Shown here piece by piece: positions 19,690 to 29,493 of a stretch of 64,000 nucleotides of DNA. The stretch is from positions 62,001 to 126,000 of the forward strand of contig JAHDYR010000019.1 in assembly GCA_019828565.1 (NCBI GenBank), given 5' to 3'. The notes below the pieces were generated by a model. It made no database searches. It was not told the DNA's origin and saw nothing but the letters and a program-made list of their open reading frames with translations. Within the stretch, counting starts at the first letter, position 1. Each line of letters opens with the position of its first letter. This DNA comes from Carpediemonas membranifera. Taxonomy: Eukaryota; Fornicata. Both the position numbers and the translations under genes were made by a program.

Positions 19690-22600
19690 ATGTGCGTGAT
19701 CGACCAATCTACCCAATTCACCTTGGGGACCACAAGGTCATGGCACTATACGACACTGGAGCCACCGCGAATTTCCTCAGCCTAGCCCTCGCGAAGTCAA
19801 TCGGTGTCACGCTCAATCCAGAGCGCCATCGTATCAGGCTAGCCACCGGACAGATTGTTGTGTGCACCCATATCGCGCAACTCTCAGTCCACTTTCCCTC
19901 CGTGACAGGCCACGACCTGACAGCCGATATCAAGTTTATCATCCTCCCAAACCTTGATTTCGACGCCTTCATTGGCTTCCCCACGTTACGGAACACAGGC
20001 CTTTTCGAGATCCCAGAGGTCTCCGACATCTCCATCCTGGATGACGAGGAGGACATGGAACTGGACGCCATGGCGGAAGAACCCGATGAGCCGCGGATCG
20101 AACTATTTAGAGAAGAGATCCAAAGGCTACTGAAGAAGTACGACGTCACCGGCGACATTTCGTCCCCATCTCTCCTATATCCCTTCACCATACGCACCAA
20201 GGATGCCCAAGTCATCAACCGTTATCCATACAGATACTCCGACTCCGTGATGAAAGAGATTCATCGTCAAACAGACACCCTAGAGTCTCTACGAGTCCTG
20301 GAGCCGTCTGACTCCCCATACAACAACCCTATTGTCATGGCTGGCAAACGCAACGGTGAAGCCAGGATGTGTCTGGACTTTCGGGAGCTCAACAAGGTCA
20401 CCCTGGACCTTATACATCCCCTACCATTGATCGATGACCTCGTGTCTCATCTCGAGGGCATGCAGTTTTTCGCTGCCTTGGACCTCACAAAAGCATTTCA
20501 CCAGGTTGAGATTGACCCCCATTCTAGGCCTCTCACAGCTTTTTACAGCTGGAAAGAAAAAAGCTGCAATACTGCTGTATGCCCTTTGGGCTGAAAAACG
20601 CGCCTATTCACATGCAGCGGGCTCTTGAGAAGGCTATGGGTGGTGCACTCTACACTAAGTGCTTGGTCTACATCGATGATATAGTAGTTTTCGGCCGATC
20701 CAAAGAGGAATACCTCGCAAACCTTCAAGATGTGCTGTCTCGCCTTTCCAGGCATGGCCTGAAGCTCAATCTAGCGAAGTCTGTGTTCTCCGCCACGGAG
20801 ATAGACTATCTGGGCTGGCACATTGACGCACACGGTAAGCGGGTCTCCTCTGATCGCCTCGACGCCATTAAGGCCCTACGCCCCGCGACATCTCTCACTG
20901 GTCTCCGCGCCCTCATTGGTCTAGCTAACTACTTCCGCGCTCTCCTACCCGACTACGCAACGAGGATGGAACCCCTTATCTCACTCACGAGGGCATCCAA
21001 GTTTGACTGGGGACAGGAGCAGGACGCTGCCTTAACCTGGATCAAGGACCGCCTCTTGAACGAGGAAGTCCTAGTCCACCCACGTCCCGGAGAGGCACTG
21101 CATTTATTTACAGACGCTTCTGACGTCGGGATAGGCGGTGTGCTGACCAACTCCGAGGGAAAACCCGTCGCATATTTTGCCAAGACTCTCTCGTCGACAC
21201 AAAGACGATGGAGCACTATCGAGAAAGAGTGCTTCGCAATATTCCACGGCATTACGAAGCTTAGGCGCTACCTAGCCGGCATAGTGTTTGAAATCCACAC
21301 GGACCACCGCAATTTGACTTACATGCACCACAGTATCAACGCGAAGGTCATGCGCTGGGCCATGGCACTCTCCGAGTACGACTACAGCATCAGCCACGTC
21401 GCTGGGGTCGATAACGGCGCTGCCGACGCTCTCTCTCGACTATTCACTTTGGACGACGTCCCTGACGAACGTTTCACCACCTTCCAAGCTCACCACAATG
21501 GCTCAGTAGGCCATCTTGGCCGTGACGCCACCTGCCGGAAAATCGCTCAAGCCGGTCTCTCATGGCCCGGCATGAAGTCCGACGTCCGTCGGTTCATTGG
21601 CGAATGCCCGGTTTGCCAGCTGGTGCGCTCTAAGCGATCCACTATCCCGTCGGAACGCCACTCTCTCATGGGGAGCTATCCCTTTGAAGTGGTCCAGGCT
21701 GACTCGATCGGCCCCATGGACGTCCCCGGGTGCCACTCTTACGGCCTTGTCGTGGTGGACACCTTCTCCCGTTTGACACAGGTTTATCCCACCACCGATA
21801 CAACCTCATCCGAGGCTATCCGCGTCCTGTCGTCTTGGAGACAACACTACGGCACCCCTGCCACTCTGATCACTGATGGAGCCTCGCAGTTCTGTTCTGA
21901 GGAGTTCAAGTCCTTCTGCAACCAGTCTAGCATTATTCACAAGGTCGGGACACCCTACCACCCAGCTGGGCAAGGATCCGTAGAAAGGCAGAATGAGGAG
22001 GTTAAGCGCCACCTGCGCGCATATCTCTTGGAGAATGATGGTACGTGGGAGGAGGGTGTGAACCAAATCACATCAATTATCAACAACGCCCCTCTCAGCA
22101 CGTCTCAGCTATCGCCGAACCAGGTTTTATTCGGGAAGGAAGTACCGATACCTGCAGGCTCTCTCTCCATGGAGCTCTTCTACTCCACACTCCAGGCTTT
22201 GAGGTCCGAACAGCTCAAAATGACCTCCCGGCAATCCCCTACAGCAACGCACGCAGCGGAGCACCTCGTGGGTCAGGGCGTGATAGTTCGCAGGAACACT
22301 ACCGGCCACGTGATCACACGCGGTCCTTGTCGGATCATCCGCAAGGCCGAGCGGCCGAATGTGTACATTGTTCGTGACTTCACGCTCAACAAGGACTTCG
22401 AAGCTCATGCTGACTCGCTAACTCACTTCAGGGGCACCTACACCGACAAAGAGCTTGCCGACTGGGCCGCCCGTCACCAAGGTGAGTACCTAGTCCGGTC
22501 CATCCTTGCTCACCGGGTCCGAGCTGGACGGCTGCAACTGTCCGTCGCGTATGAGGGGTACGATGACGCCGACTCCACATGGAACGAGTTCGATAAGTCT

Positions 22601-22699
22601 ATGGATCAGCTCGAGGCGTTCGACGCGTACCTTGCCGCTCACCCCAGGCTCAAGAAGAACTTAAGACGGTACAAGTGGTGGCTTAAGCCATCATCATAG
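19690..22699 (+). pseudogene. Element G protease, RT, RNase H, integrase, chromodomain
   Basis: Protease (ALYDTGATANFLS) and the RT fingers are read from 19692 to about 20560. A one-base slip in the A-rich GGAAAGAAAAAAGC stretch then moves to the frame 20579-22699. That frame carries RT (MPFGLKNA, LVYIDDIVVFG), RNase H (LFTDASDVGIGG, HTDHRN) and integrase (HHNGSVGHLG ... CPVCQ; D, D and E in ADSIGPMDV, TDGASQF and PAGQGSVERQNE). It ends in a chromodomain (YLVRSILAHRVR ... YEGYDDADSTWNEF). All catalytic residues are present. The final 226 bases are duplicated at 30033-30258. Confidence 0.85.
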
Positions 22700-23155
22700 C
22701 CGCAACATGTCCATACTGCACGTAAATGGACCTCTGTTTCTTCGTTCTCTACCGCTTTCACCGCCACCATCCGGAAACTAACTAATTTGAACATAACTAA
22801 GTAACTGGTGGTGGATACCGCTTCTATACGGCTAACTACTTGATATTGATTACTTATATGGCTCGTCGTTGAGATCTTAGGCGGCTACGAGCTCGAACGG
22901 AGGGAAGAAAGCGAAAATAGCGAGAACTCGCCATTGAGGCCTCGTTGGGCCTTCAAAGGGCCATTTTCGCGCTCTTGTTGGGATCGTGCTCATTCAACTG
23001 GCATTACTTCCAGCAATAGGAAAACTCGTTGGATGTCGTCATCAATTGATTGCTGACGAGATTTTTGATCCTGATTTCCCCCTTAGAGCATCCCGAGGGA
23101 GCAACTGGGCTCACCATAGCTCAGTGGCGCCCAATTACTGACCATGGGAGGGAAG
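22700..23155 (+). other. Element G 3' untranslated region
   Basis: 456 bases without a credible ORF. It contains the antisense ~65-nt module (22906-22971), whose edges form an inverted repeat (GCGAAAAT / ATTTTCGC). A tRNA A-box-like TAGCTCAGTGG lies at about 23117, and the purine tract GGGAGGGAAG sits immediately before the LTR. Confidence 0.6.
22906..22971 (-). ncRNA. Conserved ~65-nt hairpin/T-run module in element G (antisense)
   Basis: On the minus strand this aligns along its length with the leader module of C: a GAAAATGG start, CAACGAGG.., GGCGAGTTCTCG and a T/C-rich end. G has no accessory ORF, so the module is kept without the gene. A second copy lies at 30465-30530. Confidence 0.5.
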
Positions 23156-23282
23156 TGTCGTGGATCTTTAGATCCATGCATATATTTATTCCTGATCTGA
23201 TTACGATCTGGTCTTGATTTGTCTTTTATTTTTAAACACTTCGCATTGTTCGTTGTTGTTCTACCCCCGCGCGCCTACAACA
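23156..23282 (+). repeat. 3' LTR of element G
   Basis: 127 bp, same as 14083-14209, preceded by a purine tract and followed by the ACAGA target duplication. Confidence 0.92.
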
Positions 23283-24239
23283 ACAGACACGTTCTCGAAG
23301 TATACCGAGCTCTATCCCGCACCAGCGAACAACTCAGATGAAGCAGCAAGAGCGTTGTGGCTCGCAGCAGCCCGCCACGGGGTCCCGCAGACAATACGGT
23401 CCGACAACAGCAGTGAATATGTCAACCGCACTGTCAAGAAGTTCCTCGAACAGCTGAACACATACCACCAGAGGACACTACCCTACCATCCTGAGTCTAA
23501 CGGCGTAGTAGAGCGTCGAAATGGGGAGGAGGCACGACACCTACGCTGGCTCACACTTACAACACAGCAGTATGACAGCTGGTCAGACATCCTACCTTAT
23601 ATACAGCACATACTCAACTCTACGACCAACTCAGACACTCTACTGATCCCAAGCGAGATCATATTTGGCCACAGGATTGAGATCGGAGGGAGGTGGGAAG
23701 AGAGCGAGACGGGCGGCGACGAGCTCCTCACCCCAGCCGACAGAGCGATGCAGCACAGAGACGACCTGACCCGAATGCAGCGTGACTTAGTCCAACTTTT
23801 GAGCGAAGCAGAACTACCATCAGCCCGGGAGTCGGGCCTGAAAGCCGGGGACCTGGTGTTGCTTAATCCAGTCCGGAAGTCAAAGCTCCACGGTCTGCTA
23901 GGCCCGTATAAGGTCGTCAGGACACTGAAGCACAAAACAGTCGAGATCGCCTCGCTGATCAGCGATCAAGTGAAGATTGTCCATGAAGACAGACTCATGG
24001 TCATCCCCGAGAACCTGGAGCTGGACCGAACACGCCAGCTTCAGGCCACCGACGAGGAGGAGTACGTTGTGGAGGCTATCCTGGGCCATAACACGAAGAA
24101 CAAGACACTTCAAGTCAAATGGCTCGACTACACGACGCCGACGTGGGAGCCCTGGCTCAACCTACGACAGGTAGAGCTCGCTCAGCTGTATGCTCGCGAC
24201 CATCGACTGCGGTGGGCCACTTCCCCGGGAGGGAGGTAG
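23283..24239 (+). pseudogene. Element H integrase core, C-terminal domain and chromodomain (right half)
   Basis: Resumes the integrase interrupted at 14082. It has TDTFSKYTELYP after the first Asp, the second catalytic Asp in RSDNSSEY and the Glu in PESNGVVERRN. A C-terminal domain follows (LKAGDLVLLNP ... GPYKVV) and then a chromodomain (YVVEAILGHNT ... VKWLDYTTPTWEPW). The stop is followed at once by a purine tract (GGGAGGGAGGTAG) and the H LTR. This stretch itself is unbroken. A duplicate exists at 30841-30987 plus 51991-52800. Confidence 0.85.
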
Positions 24240-24318
24240 TGTGTCGCAGGCTCCTTTATATATATCGACCATATTCACCTGAGAGGGTTTTTTTCTCGTA
24301 TTAAATAGTTCCGATACA
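24240..24318 (+). repeat. Putative 3' LTR of element H
   Basis: TGTGTCGC...CCGATACA, 79 bp, after a purine tract. The right end is inferred from the ACA terminus and from gag-like coding that begins there (element I). A second copy is at 52801-52879. The 5' LTR of H is missing. Confidence 0.55.
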
Positions 24319-24358
24319 GTCGCCCTGGAGCAGCTCAGTGGTCATGCTGCGAAAGAAG
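24319..24358 (+). pseudogene. Forty-base scrap of element I gag at a duplication junction
   Basis: Identical to 52880-52919, where it continues into the I gag. Here it abuts element B sequence at 24358/24359, the end point of the large duplication. Confidence 0.6.
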
Positions 24359-24373
24359 TTAAGATATGGGTTC

Positions 24374-24397
24374 AGGAGCTCCTGTATAAGTATAAAA
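24374..24397 (+). promoter_or_regulatory. Putative promoter of the B accessory gene
   Basis: AGGAGCTCCT (perfect palindrome, 24374-24383) followed by GTATAAGTATAAAA. The palindrome differs in sequence from A and C but has the same length and position relative to the TATA box. Confidence 0.5.
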
Positions 24398-24551
24398 AGG
24401 ACGTACCACAGCCCCGCCCCCTCGCGGGCACTCTGGGGCTCGCGCTCGGCTCGGGAATTCTCGCCCCGAGCATTTTTAGGCATTTCGCCATCGCTCATAC
24501 TGAAAGTTCCGTAGTACGTTAGGCTGATCCGCCCCATTCTTACACAGCGCC

Positions 24552-24615
24552 CGAAAAAGGGGTTTTGAGGCCCCAATTCGGCTTCGTTGGCAAGTTCTGG
24601 CTCTTTTTTGTTCTG
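24552..24615 (+). ncRNA. Conserved ~65-nt hairpin/T-run module (element B)
   Basis: Shares GAAAAAGG, GGCTTCGTTGGCAAGTTCTGG-like core (one base longer in parts) and a six-T run with A, C and G. The stem is weaker than in A and C. Confidence 0.45.
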
Positions 24616-24798
24616 CGCTGCATCGAAACCTAATCAACATCAGTAACACTGCTCCACGGACGACAGAAGTCTCGTGGACTGTGTTTGAGGTATAAATATT
24701 GAGAATGGTCTATCATGGGGATCATTATGGGCACTTCCCATCGTCTTTCGGGAAAAGTGCAGGATATGTCGCTTTTTCCTGAGAAAAAGCGGCCAAAC

Positions 24799-25889
24799 AT
24801 GGAGGATACGCGCGCCCTCGATAAGATTCGCGAGCTTTCAGGCGAATTAGCCGATGCTGATTACCGTAAGGTACTCGATAACGCCTTAGCGACGATCGCT
24901 CGTTGTCAGCGTCATAAGGCCCGATCCCTGAGCGCTCTTCGACAGAAGGCTATCCGTAAGCGCTATGGAGATGCGTCGAAGAACCCCCTGAAACGGTTTG
25001 TGCACCTCCGGTCCTCTTACACAGCTCGATCGTAGTGCCGGCAACTTCCGCCAGAGATCTCTGTCGGGTGCCTGCGGGCGGTGCCATGCAGGGTTGCTTC
25101 ACCCACCGCGACCCTCTGCTGTCCGCTGTGGTGCGTGATTGCCTTGCGGGGTATGTCAACTTCGTTGAGGTGCCCCTTGAGGCCATCTTCGACCATCTAT
25201 CCACCGGCACGCTCTGGAGCGGGGATGCGGGCGCCCTCCTCGACATCTCGGCCACTCTGCTGGTGCAGCTCCAGAGGGAGCACCGCGCCTTGCGCTTTCT
25301 CCGTGAGCGCTCCGGCAGCCGGGGTCAGACCGACTCGGACATCGTCCGCGCCGCCATTTCCGCCGGCGTGTTCCACCTGAAGAGTGACGGTACCTCCAAC
25401 CAGTACGTCAGCCCCCAGGTCCTGTCAGCGCTCGGCCGTGCACTCGGCTGTGGCTCCAGCATGGCTCGCCAGACCCTCTACCGCGTGGTCGTCCTGGCTC
25501 TCGCGCCGGAGTACTACCGTCTGTTCCTCCACGGCGAGCGCTCCGATCACGTCTCGGTGACCCAAGCCCATTGGGCCGCCCTGGTAGCCAACCTCCGCCT
25601 CATGGACGAGCTCCCATCCCTGCCGCAACGCCTCGGCCTGGCCCTGCAGGTCTCTGACCCTGAGCGTGAGTATGACGTCCTGGACGTGTTAGGTCATGAA
25701 ATCCTGACCGCTGGCCCTGACCGTCGCCTCATCCTACATGTGCAGTACGAGGGCTACACCGCCCCCACGTGCACTGGTCTGGACTCAACCCTTGCTGCGG
25801 TCACCGTGGTCCGCGAGTACCTGGTGGACTTCGGGCTTGAGGACTGGATCAACGGTCCTGACGACGAATCCGATGACGACTATCAATAA
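24799..25889 (+). CDS. Antisense accessory protein of element B, two exons, chromodomain-like C-terminus
   Basis: Exon 1 is 24799-24995 (start MEDTRALDKI, matching the start of the C homologue; an upstream in-frame ATG at 24715 is possible). Exon 2 is 25025-25889. Removing 29 nt (GTTTGT ... CTTACACAG) joins them in frame for about 353 residues. There is a basic region at the end of exon 1, then the shared core (TDSDIV ... YVSPQVLSAL ... LAPEYYRLF). A C-terminal segment (YDVLDVLGHEIL ... VQYEGYTAPTC) resembles a chromodomain with weak aromatic conservation, and the tail is acidic. It ends 20 bases before the end of the convergent pol ORF. The function is unknown; chromatin-linked targeting is inference. 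Confidence 0.68.
24996..25024 (+). other. 29-nt intron in the B accessory gene
   Basis: GTTTGT at the 5' end and CTTACACAG at the 3' end. Splicing converts two overlapping frames into one. It lies at the same place in the protein as the A intron (just after the basic stretch), which supports both. Confidence 0.6.
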
Positions 25890-25908
25890 ATCTTGACTGA
25901 GAATCCGT

Positions 25909-28900
25909 TTACTGCCTGGAGTGCGCAGCACGGTGTAAGCCTCTCTGCTCAAGAAAGTCTTCAAACTTGTCACAGCCATCGACATTCTCGAATGGTTCCC
26001 ACGACGCCTCGTCTGGCTCATAGCCCTGCCACTCGACCAGGTATTCGCGACTCTCGACCGGACCAGACTCGGGCCGGGACTTCACGATCTTGCTCGGTAC
26101 GTACTCGGCCGCCACTGTGTTAGCCAAGCGAGCAACTTGCTCCAAGGACATGTCGCCGTGATCGAATGGGAGGACCCGGGAGGCGTCGACTCGGAACTGC
26201 TTCAGTGATTCAAGGTCTCGCACAGTATAGGCAACAACTTTGTTGTACTCCTGGTGCACAGACACTAACGCCATTGGGCCACGCAGCCCGGCGGCGAATT
26301 TGTCGGGAGGTCTGTCGGGGTAAGCCACCAGGACGTAGGGAGTCGAGACAGTAGCGCGGGTGTCCGGCCTATACTGTTGTAGTAACCGCTTGCTCTTAAT
26401 ACGCTCGGCAGCCATGAGCCGGTACGCCTTGGCCTCAGACAGCCAGTCCTCCTGTTGGTCGACGATATATGTCTCGCTCGGCGCGATGAAGGTGATGTCC
26501 TTCGGCACCCGCATCTCGGTACCATACAGGATCTCGGCTGGGGAGAGTCGAGTAGGGACTCGAGGGGTCGAGTTAACAAGGTACTGAGCAATCGGTAAGC
26601 TGTGGACCCAATCATTGGATCTAAACTGGTAACGACGCGCTGTCAGGATGGACTTCACCGAAACATTCGCTCGCTCAACTAAACCATTCGACTGAGGGTG
26701 GTGAGCCGTCGTCTTCCTCGTCGTGAACCCGAGTCGGGCACTCAGGTCGTTAAAGACCGCGTTGACGAATTGGGATCCCCCATCCGTCTGCAGTACCTTT
26801 GGTACGCCATACCGGAGGACCCAGTTATTGACGAACGCCCTAGACGTCTCGACCGCTCGGGTAGTCTGGAGCGGAATCAGCTCAGTCCAACGTGAGCACA
26901 TGTCTATGACGACGAGGACATACTTATAGGTCGTACCGTCGACCGTGCACGGGGTGGCGGACATAGTGTCCATGGCCACTCGGTCGAAGGGATGTTCGAC
27001 CGCGGTGTGCAAACCCGCGTCGGATGAGGCTGGGGGCTTACGCCTTAACTGGCATATTGGGCACTTGGCGATGTAGTCGTCCACATCCTTCTGGCGGACG
27101 CGCACGCCCCAGTCTCGAAGAAGGTTCTTGGTCGCCCAGGCGGATAAGTGGGCCCCGGCAAAGTGGTGCGCCTTCTGCAGCTTGTCCGCGACTTGGGTAT
27201 CGAGGGTGTTAGCGAACACGCGAGAGAGGCCGTCTGCTGCCCCGTTGTCAACCCCCGGAACGTGACGTATGGTAAAATCGAGGTCAGCCAGTTGGTCGTA
27301 CCATCGACGGACCTTGGGGTTGATGGACTTGGCCATGAACAGCAGGTTGCGATGATCAGTACGGATGGTAAAGTGAGTCCACGAGAGGAATTTCCGCCAA
27401 CGCTGGACTGCCAGGATGATTGCGTAGGCTTCCTGCTCTGTGGTACTCCACCTAGTCTGGACCGCGGAGAATGCGTGGGACATGAAAGCGATCGGCTGCC
27501 CGTCCTGTAGTAATACGGCGCCGCATCCCACGTCTGAGGCATCGGTCATGAGGACATGTGTCGCGTCCGTCTTGAAGTGAACGAGGGAGACCCGCTTAAG
27601 GAGCTCGGCGATAACGTCGCCCAGGGCCGCTTGCTGACCCGGCCCACCGGGTTCGGCCTTGCCAGCCGACACCTGCAACAGAGGATGAGCTCGGGACGCG
27701 AAGTTGGGCACGAAGTCACGGAAATAATTGAGGAAACCGACGAGTGCCTGTGCGGACCGCTTGCTGGTCGGTAGTTTCAGCTTCTTAATGTCGTCAATGC
27801 GGTCTTCGGCAATCCTCACGGTGTCTCCGGACACGAGTCGACCCAGGAACTCGACCTCAGCCGCGGCGAAGACACACTTGTCGCGGCCTAAGTGTAGGTC
27901 ATACTCTTGGCAGCGTTTCAGGACGTCCCATAGGTTCCTTATGTACGAAGGCTCATCCCGACCCATGACAATAATGTCATCGATGTAAATCAGGCACTTG
28001 CCCGCCGAGATCAGGTCGGAGAAAGCCTGCTCCATGGCCCACTGGAAATGTGAGCCAGCGTTACGCAGACCGAAGGGCATAGTCGTGTACTCAAACCGTC
28101 CGAGGGGGGTCCCGAAAGCGGTCAGGGGACGGGAACGGTCCGTCAGTGCCACCTGATGGTAGCCTGCCTTACAGTCGAGCGTAGCAAAGATGGTATTACC
28201 CCTAAGCCTAGCAAGGCAATCCTCTATGATCGGGATAGGGTAGTTGAATGGGGGAGTCTTCGCGTTGACCAAACGGAAGTCGATAACGAACCGGGTACGG
28301 TCCTTCCCCTTTGGGACCAAGAATGCCGGTGAGGAGTAAGCCGATGCTGATGGCTGGATGAAGCCATGCCGGGATAGGTCGTCAAGGTGTTCCTGGAGAA
28401 GTGTCTTCTTCTCCGGCGGCATGAAGAACTCGCGGCTAAAGACGGGTTCATCATCAGACAAGACTAGATCGTAAGGGATGAGCTTACTCGGACGCCCTAC
28501 TCTGTCCTCGAACAGGCCGTCAAACCGCGCGAGCAGTCTGTCCTGAAGGGAAGATGACTTGTCAGACAAGGTGAATAGGCTCAGCTTCTGGGGAGTAATG
28601 ACCGTTGAGACGTCTTCAGCCTGCTCGGCGTCTTGGGTGTCAGACCCCTCGCAGTCGTCAATCTGTGGGAGGATCCCTAGGGTGACCATATCAGGGTATC
28701 CAATGATTAAATCATACTCTGAGGGTAGAAGATACGCACGGGTAGTGAAGGTGCACCCACGGGGGACAAGAGCTGACTTAGCAAAGGTTACTTCGATCGG
28801 AACAGTCTGGTCGACTGTGATGACTCCAGCCGGTGTCGTCACCTCGACCGGGTCACAATGCAGGATCTTTTCGCCGGACTTCTCGGCCACCTGCGGCGAT

Positions 28901-29493
28901 ATGAAGGTTGCTGACGCGCCACAGTCGAATAACATCGACTCTGTGCTGGTCCTGTATATAGATCCGGATACAATCGGTAGAGCCTGCGCCCTGCGTTTGC
29001 TAGACGCCGCGAAACAAGACAAATAAGAATAGTTCTGGACCTTTATACGGTCACAGAACTCTCTCTTGTGGCCCTCGCGCCCGCACTTCTCGCACTTGAC
29101 CTTGGGCTTCCGGCACTCGGGACTAAAATGGCCCTTGCCCCCGCAGTTGTAGCAGGTCGGCATGGTGCTGGTGGGGCGAGCCCGATCGCGGGACCGCTTG
29201 TCTGGGCGATCTTGGCGGTGGCGGTCATACGGGCGGTCACGACGGTCGTATGGGCGGTCGCGCCGGTCACGGCTGTCCGCACGTTGGGGTTGGGCGCCTG
29301 GCACAGGAGCTGCCGGGCGGCGCGGCTGGTCGGGATGAATGGCCTCAGCGAACGGAGCGAGGTACTCCGCGGACTCGACTACGTCGCGCGCCGTCTTCAT
29401 GGCATACTGCTGGGTCTCAGCAAGTGAGCGCCCCTCAGTCTGCTCCTTCAGTCTGAAGTAAAGGGACTGGCCCTTCACGGCGAACGCCCGCAA
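25909..29493 (-). CDS. Element B gag C-terminus and pol (protease to chromodomain) in one ORF
   Basis: A 1194-residue frame. It starts with the second half of gag, an Arg/Asp repeat linker (RDRPYDRRDRPYDR) and two knuckles (CYNCGGKGHFSPEC, CEKCGREGHKREFC). A retropepsin with DCG instead of DT/SG (LFDCGASATFIS) follows. RT (FATLDC, CLIYIDDIIVMG) and RNase H (MTDASDVGCG, RTDHRN) come next. Integrase has an HHCC domain plus D, D, E in MDTMSATP, TDGGSQF and PQSNGLVERAN, and ends in a chromodomain (YLVEWQGYEPDEASWEPF). It is the longest unbroken pol in the window. The frame joins the gag N-terminus by an overlap at 29475-29493. Confidence 0.88.
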   Translation of the reverse strand: MRAFAVKGQSLYFRLKEQTEGRSLAETQQYAMKTARDVVESAEYLAPFAEAIHPDQPRRPAAPVPGAQPQRADSRDRRDRPYDRRDRPYDRHRQDRPDKRSRDRARPTSTMPTCYNCGGKGHFSPECRKPKVKCEKCGREGHKREFCDRIKVQNYSYLSCFAASSKRRAQALPIVSGSIYRTSTESMLFDCGASATFISPQVAEKSGEKILHCDPVEVTTPAGVITVDQTVPIEVTFAKSALVPRGCTFTTRAYLLPSEYDLIIGYPDMVTLGILPQIDDCEGSDTQDAEQAEDVSTVITPQKLSLFTLSDKSSSLQDRLLARFDGLFEDRVGRPSKLIPYDLVLSDDEPVFSREFFMPPEKKTLLQEHLDDLSRHGFIQPSASAYSSPAFLVPKGKDRTRFVIDFRLVNAKTPPFNYPIPIIEDCLARLRGNTIFATLDCKAGYHQVALTDRSRPLTAFGTPLGRFEYTTMPFGLRNAGSHFQWAMEQAFSDLISAGKCLIYIDDIIVMGRDEPSYIRNLWDVLKRCQEYDLHLGRDKCVFAAAEVEFLGRLVSGDTVRIAEDRIDDIKKLKLPTSKRSAQALVGFLNYFRDFVPNFASRAHPLLQVSAGKAEPGGPGQQAALGDVIAELLKRVSLVHFKTDATHVLMTDASDVGCGAVLLQDGQPIAFMSHAFSAVQTRWSTTEQEAYAIILAVQRWRKFLSWTHFTIRTDHRNLLFMAKSINPKVRRWYDQLADLDFTIRHVPGVDNGAADGLSRVFANTLDTQVADKLQKAHHFAGAHLSAWATKNLLRDWGVRVRQKDVDDYIAKCPICQLRRKPPASSDAGLHTAVEHPFDRVAMDTMSATPCTVDGTTYKYVLVVIDMCSRWTELIPLQTTRAVETSRAFVNNWVLRYGVPKVLQTDGGSQFVNAVFNDLSARLGFTTRKTTAHHPQSNGLVERANVSVKSILTARRYQFRSNDWVHSLPIAQYLVNSTPRVPTRLSPAEILYGTEMRVPKDITFIAPSETYIVDQQEDWLSEAKAYRLMAAERIKSKRLLQQYRPDTRATVSTPYVLVAYPDRPPDKFAAGLRGPMALVSVHQEYNKVVAYTVRDLESLKQFRVDASRVLPFDHGDMSLEQVARLANTVAAEYVPSKIVKSRPESGPVESREYLVEWQGYEPDEASWEPFENVDGCDKFEDFLEQRGLHRAAHSRQ

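Larger units (their letters stand above)
15073..19693 (-). mobile_element. Element E: complete Ty3/gypsy-like element inside G
   Basis: 93-bp LTRs at both ends; target duplication ATGT at 15073-15076 and 19690-19693; 4613 bp. A purine tract (GAGGGGGGTAG in element orientation) abuts the 3' LTR. It is the most intact single element in the left half, with one clear frameshift late in pol. Confidence 0.93.
14078..23287 (+). mobile_element. Element G: complete Ty3/gypsy-like element inserted in H, carrying E
   Basis: Flanked by ACAGA at 14078-14082 and 23283-23287. It has 127-bp LTRs at both ends, a palindrome after the 5' LTR, and a purine tract (GGGAGGGAAG) before the 3' LTR. Without the nested E it is about 4.58 kb. 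Taking out G and one ACAGA makes the H integrase continuous. Confidence 0.92.

Noticed and set aside
24359-24407. Diverged 3' LTR of element B
   Set aside because: Only scattered similarity to the 85-bp 5' LTR, far less than expected for an element with an intact pol. Truncation explains it better.
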